This document shows, piece by piece, positions 49,350-59,267 of a stretch of 64,000 nucleotides of DNA. The translations under genes and the position numbers were made by a program. The stretch is taken from NCBI RefSeq assembly GCF_030704535.1, contig NC_081823.1, positions 156,501 through 220,500 on the forward strand, in the 5' to 3' direction. Position 1 is the first letter of the stretch, and the number at the start of each line of letters is the position of its first letter. Under the pieces are notes generated by a model that worked only from the letters and a program-made list of their open reading frames with translations, was not told the DNA's origin and ran no database searches. This DNA is from Vitis vinifera (taxonomy: Eukaryota > Streptophyta > Magnoliopsida > Vitales > Vitaceae).

Positions 49350-51379
49350 ATGGAAGACTACTTCTCATTTTTGCCAGACCCCATTATCGTGCTTATCATC
49401 TCCTACTTGGCCTTTAGGGACGCTGCCAGAACCAGCGTCTTGTCCCAGAGATGGCGCCATCTATGGCGTTCAACAAAGAACATCGAATTTGACGAGACCC
49501 TATTCATGAGAGAAGTGGAATCAAGAGAGGAAAGAGAATTATGTAGGAGGGATTTCATCTATTTTGTGAGGCAGTGGATACTTGACTACCAAGAGCCAGT
49601 GTTAGACATGTTCCGCCTAGCTTTCTCGAACCCCAAACAGTACCAGCTTGAGATGGAGAACTGTGTTAGGTTTGCTATTGCCCATGGCGTCAAAAGGCTG
49701 GATCTTGACTTCTGTGATCCAGCATGGGGTGAATACAATTCTGATGAACCTCCTCCCTCATTTGCTTTACCATCTTGCGTTTACAGAAATGGGGTTCTTG
49801 AGTCTTTGAGGCTCTATTCTTGCAGTTTCCATGTTTCGAGGTTTAATACTTTTACTGCACTCAAGGATCTGTCAATTGGATGGAGTGAACTTAAAAGTTT
49901 TGCTCTGAGTGCCTTGTTGGTGAACTGTCCATTGCTTGAGAGTCTAAGCTTGAAAAAGTGTTGGAATTTAGATGATCCTGTCATTTCTGGGCCGAAGCTG
50001 AAGCTTCGGAGTCTGGTCATGGATAAGTGCGCTTTTATCTATCGGTTCACTGTTGGGGCGCCATTGTTGCGATCCTTGAGCTACTCAGGAGCAGTGTCTG
50101 AGTTCGTCTTTTTGAACCAACCTCCTGTGGAGAAGGTAGAGCTGGACTTCGGGCTTGAGCCTGATATCGACTATGAGGGCACTTATGGTGATGTTATTCG
50201 GGAACTCCTTGGAGATCTCAAATGCACTACTTTAACTGTTTGTAGTTTCATGCTTCAGGTACAACTTCCTCTACTGATCCTGGATTTTCTTTTTTCCATC
50301 TTTTTTTTTCTCGGTAAGCAAACATATATAGTCTGAAGAAACTGATACATATACATGTTTGAAGTTTGTTCTCCATTAACACCAAAACACAAATTCATTC
50401 AAACATGTCTTTTCCTTTAGATTTAAAACATACCGGAGTCCATTTTGATTTTGTTGAAGATGTATGGATCTTCTAAAGGCTGTGGAGGGCACCATCTTTC
50501 TCAGTATTCTCCCTGATGGGAGTGGGAGAGAACGGGTACTGTTCTTTATTCAAAAGATGTAATTATCTGAAGAACAGACATTTAACCTTTATATACCCTC
50601 CTGCCTTAGGGATTATACCCTTTGGGTTATTGGATCTCACGAGTCTTAGGCCGATCATCTAAGGCCTGTGATGGCATTGGGCTCTACACATAAGGTAGTC
50701 CATACTCTAAATCAATCAGCAATCATATATATATATATATATATATGGATAGCTAAATCCTGAACAATGGTTAATGATGTGGATCCACATTTATTCTAAC
50801 AATATATACAGCAACTGCCTTTTTCATCGGAGAGGATGCCATTGTGGCAGCATCTTCAATTTCTAACACACTTGACAGTGAGGACAGCAGTCCATGAATA
50901 TGAATCTTATGGATTCGCTTTCTTACTGAGTAGCTGCCGAAGATTACAGATTCTAACCATTGAAATAGTCCCTGGAAGAATATTCCCTGTGAGTATCCAT
51001 CTCTGTGAATGATTGACAAAGAATTTCTTTCATGTTGAACTCATAAATAATAATCTGGTGTTTTTTTTTCTAGGATTATGCGCCACCATCTGAGCTTCGA
51101 GGTAACAATGTATTCTGGAGGCAACAGGAACCGGTTTCCCCCTGTATGATAGAAACCCTAAGGATAGTGGAGATGAAGGGCGTTGGAGGGGAACCTAATG
51201 AACTGCTACTTGTAAAATACCTGCTTCGCCATGGCCATGTCATGGAGACATTAAATATCATTCTGAAGAAGCAAATGGGTCATGGAGACGCTGATACTGA
51301 ATCGAATTCTCGATCGTGGGCAGAAATGTTGCAATATTATGCAAGAGCCTCTTCTGGGCTGCAGATATTGATTTCATAA
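49350..51379 (+). CDS. F-box/LRR protein (SCF substrate adaptor)
   Basis: Three exons, all in phase 0: 49350-50258, 50851-50988 and 51074-51379 (TAA). They encode 450 residues. The F-box occupies about residues 7-50 (LPDPIIVLIISYLAFRDAARTSVLSQRWRHLW), the surface that binds SKP1/ASK in the SCF ubiquitin ligase. Leucine-rich repeats of the plant F-box/LRR type follow (for example VLESLRLYSCSF, LLESLSLKKCWNLDDPVISGPKLKLRSLVMDKC). The C-terminus, from SSCRRLQILTIEIVPG through ETLNIILKK, resembles the FBD-like tail of this class. The substrate is unknown. The first exon alone could be over-read into a 328-aa frame, but the CAG|gtacaa donor at 50259 and the two downstream exons continue the homology. 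A broken inverted copy lies about 2 kb upstream. Confidence 0.9.
50725..50746. repeat. (AT)n microsatellite in F-box intron 1
   Basis: About 11 AT units, within the 592-bp first intron and about 100 bp upstream of its acceptor. Confidence 0.9.
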
Positions 51380-51529
51380 ATGGGATCGAGAACCAGTAAT
51401 TAGTTATTAATATTATTTGCTCAATCATGTTATTGTAATTTTTTCATGAATTTTCTCGATATATTTAAATATATATTAGATGATAGATTTCTCGATAAAT
51501 AGATCAATAAAGCTTTTGTTCATTTACTT

Positions 51530-54285
51530 ATGCTACTAAAGAGCTTGCGAACAACCTATAGCTCATATTATAGATGTGAGACTATGGACTAGTATACAAA
51601 TCCAAAAAGGGTAATGATCTCTATACCGTTGTTCAAACTGTTTTAACGGTTTTCTAGGTCATTAAAAATTTAAAAGTCATATTTCATATATACATAAGTT
51701 TAATATATTGATCATTTTTTATTATGATTTGTAGAGTTTTTAAAAAATTATTCTTTCTACTACAAAACTTACCATTAGACATCTATATAACCCTGATGCC
51801 GTGAATGTGAAACTATGATCTATTTTGGAAGTCAAGAAAAATAATGATTTTGACCAAAAAAATTCTTTCTCTAATGGTATTCTATGTCATGTGTAAGAGT
51901 TTAATGATTATTCATAATTTCAAATTATAATTGTAATCTTTTTTATTTACTTTTATGATGGTTTTAATCATTCTACTATGCACTAAAGAGAACTCTATTC
52001 TATAGATTAAACTATACACTACTTCAAAAGTCAAGAAAGAATAATATTGTCATCAAATCCTTTTGTATAACCATCATCTTTGCTATACAAGTTCAAGTAA
52101 AGAGCTTAATACACATGTAGTTTGAACATCATAGATATGAGACTATGTACTATTATAAAAGTCAAGAAAGATAATGATTTTTTATCGTTTGTGAAATCCT
52201 TTTCTATAATAGGTTTTTAGGTCCTCGTGACGGGTGTATACGTTTTACATATATAAGATCAAGTTCATTAATGATGTCATTTTTTATTACGATGGTAACT
52301 CTAACTATAGATAGGGGATCATGCAGTAACTCTACACTATAGATAGGGCACCATGCACTACAAAAGTTAGGAAATTAAGATAATTATTTTTTACCAGTAT
52401 AGAAATCCTTTCATATAACGATTTAATTTTAAGTCATTGTAACCATAAGTTATATATAAGAGTCTAATAGATTTGGCATTTTCAATTATAATTTTATAAC
52501 CTTTATTTTTTTTATGATGGTCTTAACCATTACCTTATGCTATTAAATAGCTTAATATATGCTTAGCTCAAATGCTAGTCATAGATGTGGGACTATGCAC
52601 TACTATAGAAGTTAAAAAAAAAAAAAAAAAGATAATAATTTTTTATGGTTATTGAAATCTTGTTATATAACGACTTTTAAGTCATCGAAAACTGTATTCT
52701 GTACATAAGAATTTAATACGATTTGCCATTTTAGTTTATAATTGCAATCTTTATTAATTACGTTCATGATGGTTTTACATTATCTTATGCACTAAAGAGC
52801 TTGGGAAAACATTCATGTAACTCTATATTAATTGTAGATGTGAGGCTATGTATTACATTAAAAGTTAAGAAAGATATATAATTATTTTTTTATCATGATT
52901 GAAATGTTTTTGTATAACAGTTCTTAAATCATTAAAACTATGCTTGGTTCAAGAAAAATTGAGGGAAAATGTTAAGGAAAAAAAATAAAAAGGAAAAACA
53001 GAAGAAAAGAAAAAGTGAAGAAAAAAAATATTTAAAATCAATAAATTATTTTTATATACTATATCAAACTTATTTCGCTTATTTTTTCTACTCTACATAA
53101 AAATTAAATATTTTAAATATATATAAATTTTTAATTATGTTTGATTTTCTTTCTTTTATATTTTCCATAATGAAATAAAATATAAAAAAATCATTTTCCT
53201 TTACTTTTTTTATCTTCTCTTCATATTTTTATGCAAAAAGTCTCATATTATATATAAGAGTTTAATAGATTTGTTTTTTTTTTTACCTTTTATTATTTAC
53301 TTTTGCGATGGCTTTAACCATTGTTTTATGCAACTAAAGAGTTCAAATGCTATAAATTTGAGACTATATATTATGATATAAAAGTCAAGAAAGACATTTT
53401 ATGGTTTACCCTTACCAAAAGTCTTTAACTGTCTTTTAGGTCATTATAAACTTTATGTCATATATAAGAGTTCCATAATTTAACCTTTTTTTTTTAATTA
53501 AATTATGATTTTATCACCTTCATCATTTACTTTGATAGTGGTTTTGAGGGTTATTGATGTATGCCAATAACAAGCTTGATAAACATATAGTTATAACGCA
53601 ATAGATGTGAGACTATGAGTGCGTTTGGTGATAATTTTAAGAAGTATTTATATCATTTTTAATACTTGAAAATTCTTATTTTTCAAGTATTAGAAAAATT
53701 AGAAATACTTCCCAAAATTACAGTCAAACGCACTCTATGTAATACGATAAAAGCTAAAGAAAGAAAAAAAAAATCATTTTTAACCATCATGGAAAGCCTT
53801 TTGTGGAAACCAACTTTTAGGTTTTTAAAAATTGTATCATCTATATATAAGAGTTTAATAGATTTATCATTTTTTTATTGTGATTTTATAACCTTTGTAA
53901 TTTACTAGGATGATATTTTAACCATTATTAAAACAACTTGTGATAATCTTTTATCTTATAACCATTATTTATTAGCTAGCTTGGTCATTGGATCATAGAG
54001 ATTTTTACAAAATCTTTATTATTAATAGTCATTTAAGTCCATCTTAAAACTAAATTTATGATAATTCATACATATGGAGTTGATGTTACTATATAATCTA
54101 TATGCATCATCCACCTCTGTGTTCCAAACATTTCCAATGATAGACAAACTTTCAATGAACTCTTAGTCTTGGTTAAGATATCTTTTTATTATTTTTATTT
54201 AATTATGATTTTCTCATCGTATAGATCATGACCATGCACTATTTCAAAAGTCAAGAAAGATAATTAATTTTTATGTACCATTATA
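51530..54285. repeat. degenerate satellite-like tandem array
   Basis: A unit of roughly 200-260 bp recurs with heavy divergence. The most conserved segment reads like 'atagatgtgagactatgcac', then 'tactataaaagtcaagaaagataat'. It appears near 51570, 51800, 51995, 52130, 52350, 52580, 52840, 53355, 53605 and 54225. A second conserved segment ('atataagagtttaatagattt') lies about 100-150 bp after each. Two spacings are irregular, one because of the MITE at 53617 and one with A-rich material around 52940-53230. There is no coding. I do not recognise the family. Confidence 0.78.
53617..53735. mobile_element. 119-bp MITE inserted in the satellite-like array
   Basis: The ends are GAGTGCGTTTGG and its near-perfect complement (TCAAACGCACTC). 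It is flanked by TAT on each side (53614-53616 and 53736-53738). The interior is AT-rich and foldable, with 'acttgaaaattcttatttttcaagt' forming an inner hairpin. It interrupts the array unit exactly after 'gagactat', which resumes as 'tatgtaata'. A 3-bp duplication hints at the Tourist/PIF group. Confidence 0.82.
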
Positions 54286-54288
54286 GAA

Positions 54289-56038
54289 AGGTCGGTTGTT
54301 TCACTCTCAGCGAGTCGGGATATATTTGCGGTCATCACACCAGGAATGGTTTGTTTCAGGAACTAGTGCAATAAATAAATACAATTCGCTTGCCTCTTTT
54401 AATGAAGAAGGGTTGGTTTAATTGATAGCTACTTTTTGGAATTGGGAGTCCTCTGGATTACTCTTCTCTTATGCCCCGGAGTGGCGAGAATACGAAGCTA
54501 GATCAGCAGGAATGACAGCGGTCTCGGGAATCTACTCTACTAGTTGCAATGCGTGTTCTTGTCAGCATTGGGAATAGAGCATTGCTTATATATGCAAGAC
54601 GGGAAAGTTTCTTTTAGTCTAACCTTCGCATGAGCTTTTCTTGTTCTTGACTTCAAATTAATTGGAATTGCTTTCTCGTTTTAGCTTATATTAAGTGCAC
54701 CTCTCCCTACTTGATGATTCTTTATGGACACTCGTTTCTTCATCTAGGCAGGGATCAGAAGCTGAGAGATAGCCGTAAACTCTGAAGTGGTAGCTTTTTA
54801 TCTACTTTACTTCTTTAAAGGAGTACATCCAGTCCAAGCAGTTGCTCCCAGCTAGCGGAAAAGGTGAATGTGAATTCATTTTTATTAAAAAGATGCTATT
54901 TAAGCATCAAGATTGTGTTGGTGTTCAGTCAGCTGTACTAAATGCAGATTTGGATGCCTCGTATGATAAAGAAGAGAGTTTTTACAAAGATGAAGACCTA
55001 GAAAGCCCTGGAGCTAGAGCTTGTTGAGAAAGTTGCTTTGAAGATGGGCTTCCTATGGGAAAGAGGGAAGTTTAAAGCGATAACAAAGGCCGTAGGGGAT
55101 AGGATGTCTTTCTGCGTCTACTGATGCTAATTCGGATGCTTTTGAAACAACCTTGGCTATCATCACTATTTCAGTTACTAGAACAGCAAACTCAGATCTT
55201 TGGGAAGTCTCTTCACTTCAGGACTCCCTTGCCCACCTGAAGGAAGAGAAGTGACTCGCTCACAACGCAAAAAAATTCCTTCTGCCTAGAGTTCGCTACT
55301 TAGACTTCCGATATATCTCCTGTTATTTCAAGTGAAAAATTAGACTTCGCCCCTTCACTTCTGAACCCAACTACTCTTTTTCTCTTTGATCGAAAAAAGC
55401 TCAAATTCGGGATCGATCGATAGCACTGTTCACAGTTCAAACTGCCTGAGCCTGCTATGCTAACAAGGAAAGGAGAACTTAGCACAACTGACAACTTCTG
55501 CTCGGGCGTCTAGAAAGCGAGTCCCTTAGGACAGCTAGTCGATATCCAATGGATAGTTCAATATGATAAAAAGCAGGACTCCCGTGGCTACGGTCCTAAT
55601 GTGCTAACTATATAAAAGGATTAGGGCCTCTCAACCCCCGTTCCAAAGGAGCAACTATCTAGAAAGGCTAAACACGGGCTAAACAAACCAAACGAAGCAA
55701 ACGCGGGCTATTCTCGAGGGTTCCAAACCTACCCTTCCTAACAAGCGCTAACAGTCTGTCTAAGGGCCTACCTTTTCTTAAGACATTTTGAAACTAAGAA
55801 TTCAAGGTAATCTAAAAGGTAGCACTCTTTTTCAGCCTATATAGAAAGCATTCCCAGCTATATCGTTTCAATCTTAGGATAAGCGCTTTCAACCAGTTCT
55901 CGGGCAGTCCTCATTTTTTTCTCCTGACCAGCCTCTTGGAGTGGGAGGTCGTAGTGATCCAGTTAGAGTCCCCTCCAAAAGCAAGTTCTTTTTTTGAAAG
56001 AAGTGAAATCCCTTTTTAAGTATCTAGTGAGTGAGCCC
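54289..56038. other. probable nuclear insertion of mitochondrial DNA (NUMT)
   Basis: At about 54289 the composition changes abruptly from strongly AT-rich host DNA to balanced DNA. The texture is that of plant mitochondrial intergenic sequence, with phrases such as 'gaaagcgagtccc', 'gactcccgtggctacgg' and 'aaagaagtgaaatccctttt'. It runs up to the LTR at 56039. Short frames exist (for example 54842-55027 + and 55300-55494 -), but none matches a mitochondrial gene that I recognise. The assignment rests on base composition and general resemblance; an unrecognised repeat is possible. Confidence 0.5.
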
Positions 56039-56822
56039 TGTAGGGACCCCTCCCTCCGAGACACGTGGCACGCATCTTACAGTGACACGTGGCACGCATC
56101 TTACAGTCACGCATTGTCATCCGGGTCACCCTCATCCGGATCTTCCTATAAAGCACACATAACACGCTTTTCCCATCCGGACTGCCTCAAGGAAGAGCAA
56201 ACGACGCTTACAAAGCATAGGCATCCGGACGGTTTCCATAAATGCGTCCGCTCCACAATACATCCGAATAATCAATATATGTCATCCAGACATAATTGTC
56301 CGGATCATTGACTAAAGTAAAGTGAGTCTTACACGCTATCACAACAAATCAGTCATGGCCCACGTCCCATCACCTGCAGAGTGAAAGGACGAGTTGAGGT
56401 GACAACAAGTCACTTCCCATGATCATTCAACATGATCACTGCCCACGATCTTTGACAGCAGCATCACCTACCACGGTTTCTGACAGCCGCCCGTAGGGTG
56501 GCGATGACCATGCTGCCACCTCATGTCATCATAACAACATAAAATATCTCCTCACCATTAATGAGAGGAACAGTACCCCTGGCACTATATATAAACCTTC
56601 ACACGAAGAGGAAGATAATCTCCTGATACCTAGTAAAAGGCCAACTGATTTATATCTCCCTCTCTAACTATGGCTAACAAAACCATCGGAGGGTGCGTCC
56701 GGACACCCTGTCTGGATGTCTTTTGCAGGTATAACGATTGAATCAAGAACCTTTGTAGGTTGAGATCGCGTGTCCATCCATTCAGCAACTGCATGGATCG
56801 CCAGGGACGCGAGGTATCAACA
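56039..56822 (+). repeat. 5' LTR of the Tat element
   Basis: The LTR begins TGTAGGGACCCC and ends ...TATCAACA, giving 784 bp with TG...CA ends, one base before the PBS. It contains a 24-bp tandem duplication with G-boxes (56060-56107), many TCCGGA words, and a TATATAAA box at 56588-56595, suggesting a transcription start near 56620. The second LTR is not in the window, so the ends were set from the termini and PBS alone. Confidence 0.8.
56060..56107 (+). promoter_or_regulatory. 24-bp tandem duplication carrying G-box/ABRE motifs in the LTR
   Basis: Two exact 24-bp copies lie side by side, each containing CACGTGGC. This matches the G-box/ABRE core bound by bZIP and bHLH factors. Position near the 5' end of U3 suits an enhancer. 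Stress or ABA response is inference. Confidence 0.65.
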
Positions 56823-56823
56823 T

Positions 56824-56840
56824 TGGCGCCGTCTGTGGGA
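56824..56840 (+). other. primer-binding site of the Tat element
   Basis: TGGCGCCGTCTGTGGGA starts two bases after the LTR end. TGGCGCC pairs with the 3' end of a tRNA finishing in GGCGCCA. The exact tRNA was not determined. Confidence 0.75.
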
Positions 56841-56873
56841 AAAATTTTTATTTTGATTCAGTCACTAAAAAAG

Positions 56874-58544
56874 ATGGCCACACCTTCCCGAAGCCGTTCA
56901 TCTGGTAGGGGAGTGGAAGATGATTTTGAATGGCGTTAAACCATCGAAAAAAGACAGTTGGCAAGCGAACGACAACTGAAAGCTCTCTTCCAAGAGACAG
57001 AAAGATTGAGAGAAGAAAACGTTATATTACGCATCCAGACTTCAACATCAGGGCCTCCCCGACGTCAGCGTTCAAGGGGCCAAGTAGCAAATTCAAGGCA
57101 TCAACAAGAACCGGAATCAATATATCCTGGGACGACAGGAGCTATCCCAGGAGCATGCAACGTGAGGCCTCATGAGCCACGCACGCCTATGCCTCGAGCT
57201 CCTCGTGAGGAAAGCTCAGACTCTACTCACTTCTCAGCGAAAAGACAACGTGATAAAAAATCTCAGTTGTCAAATTAGATGCGCGCAAGACTAGGCCCAC
57301 AAGAGCCTGGGAGATCAAGGCCACCAGTGGCCACAACCTGGGCGCCACGCCCTAACCCTGTGGTCACCCCTATGGTACAGAACGTGCACCCGCATCGTGA
57401 CCCCATGGTCACCCCCGCGATGCGGAACGTTCACTCGCACCTAGCGGAACAATCGATTGGGAGAAACCTCCCAAACGAGCCACCCATTGGCTCCATCAGC
57501 AAAAGGCTGGATGACATGCTCTCCACACCTTTCTGCTCTCATATCATTAGTTACGAGCCCCCAAGGGGATTCCTCGTACCAAAATTTTCCACATACGATG
57601 GAACCAACGATCCCTTCGATCACATCATGCATTATCGACAGCTCATGACGCTCGATATTGGCAATGATGCACTACTATGCAAAGTGTTCCCCGCCAGCCT
57701 ACAAGGGCAGGCCCTCTCGTGGTTTCATCGCCTACCTCCCAACTCTGTTGGCAATTTCAGGGACCTATCCGAAGCTTTCGTGGGACAATACTTGTGCTCC
57801 GCTCGACACAAGCAAAATATCAGCACCCTGCAAAACATAAAAATGCAACATAACGAATCCTTGAGGGAATTTGTGAAGCTGTTTGGCCAGGCGGTACTTC
57901 AAGTAGAGGCTTGCAGCATGGATGTTGTCCTGCAGATCTTCAAACGAAGCATCTGTCCAGGCACTCCATTTTTCGAATCACTGGCCAAAAAGCCTCCTAT
58001 AACGATGGATGACTTATTCAGGCGTGCCAACAAATATTCAATGCTCGAAGATGACGTGCGTGCAGCCACCCAACAAGTTTTGGTTGCCGGACGGCCATCT
58101 AGAGGTGATACGGAGAGAAATGCTAAACCTCCGGATCAGCCAAGACCATCCGACCAGAGGCAGGAAGGGCCAAGTCGCCCGGAAAGGCCGCCTCTCACAC
58201 CCCTTTCCATATTGTATGAGAAACTTCACCCAATGATTCAGGGCTTGTCTGACTTCAAATGGCCTAGACCCATCGGAACGAACCCCTCCACAAGAGATCG
58301 TAGTCGGAGATGTGCCTTCCACAAGGATCATGGCCATATAACAGAGACATGCCGGGCTCTCCAGTATCTAGTCGAGAGGCTCATAAAAGCAGGACATTTG
58401 AAGCAATACCTCCGCTCAAATACTAGAGGAAGGGACGCATCCCAACATCACAACCCCGGGGCCCCTAGGGCCCTAGTTGCCCCCAAGGCCGTTATAAACT
58501 ATATTAACGGAGAACCATCTGACGAGGAGTATGACTCCAGGTGA
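56874..58544 (+). pseudogene. gag of the Tat element, with in-frame stops
   Basis: The frame starts at the ATG at 56874, shortly after the PBS. It has a coiled-coil-like QETERLREENVILR segment (about 56994). The retrotransposon gag domain follows (PKFSTYDGTNDPFDHIMHYR, SLQGQALSWFHRLP, 57570-57760). A zinc-knuckle-like segment begins CAFHKDHGHITETC (58310-58352). Stops at 56937 (TAA), 57276 (TAG) and 58542 (TGA) interrupt an otherwise continuous frame shared with pol. Gag would form the virus-like particle. Given the stops, this copy is not expected to make full-length protein. Confidence 0.9.
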
Positions 58545-59267
58545 AAAAGGCAGAAATTGTTGCGGGCCGCGTCAATACGCAAACGAATCAATTCCATCTG
58601 GCCTGGGTTAACTGGAAGGGGCCCTCACCCCATAGATGGGACAATCATCTTTCCACCAGTAGACCCCACCCGAACACTGCAACCACATCGCGACGCCCTC
58701 ATCTTGTCCCTGGAAATAGGGGACTTCGATGTGCGGCATATCTTGGTTGACCCAGGCAGCTCGGCCGATCTTGTACAAGCATCGGTCGTTAGCCACATGG
58801 GACACAGTCTCACAGGCCTTGAAAACCCTGGACGAATACTATTCGGGTTCAACGGATCGTCAACCACATCCTTGGGAGACATTATACTACCGGTCCAAGC
58901 TGGTCCAGTCACTCTCAACGTACAATTCTCGGTGGTACAAGAGTTATCACCCTTCAATGTCATTTTGGGGCGCACATGGCTCCACTACATGAAAGCTATC
59001 CCCTCGACATATCATCAAATGGTAAGTTTTCTCACCAACGATGGCCAAATCGACCTATATGGCAGCCAATTAGCCGCTCGCCAATGCTATCAGATAGCAC
59101 GTGAACCAGGGGCCAATCAGGAGGATGCATCTCCCCCTGAACCCAGCCATACACATGACCAATAGCAATTATCGGGTCCGGCAGACAAAGATCCCCCGGC
59201 AGCAGATCCCTTACAAACAATCCAAATTTCGGAGGAAAACACTCACCTCACGAACATCAGTTCCCTC
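58545..59267 (+). pseudogene. aspartic protease region of the Tat element
   Basis: The same frame continues after the gag stop. The active-site segment ILVDPGSSADLV lies at about 58740-58775, preceded by the DALILSLEIGDFDVRH strand. The homologous position is usually D-S/T-G, and here it reads D-P-G-S-S, as is common in this group. A TAG at 59163 separates it from the RT portion. Confidence 0.85.

Noticed and set aside
54842..55027. 61-aa frame in the organelle-like patch as a real gene
   Set aside because: No recognisable mitochondrial or nuclear protein; it is short and without supporting context.
57441..59220. Minus-strand frames opposite gag and protease
   Set aside because: They lie in the shadow of a GC-rich coding frame, have no domain and no plausible start or intron, unlike the antisense ORF at 62560-64000.
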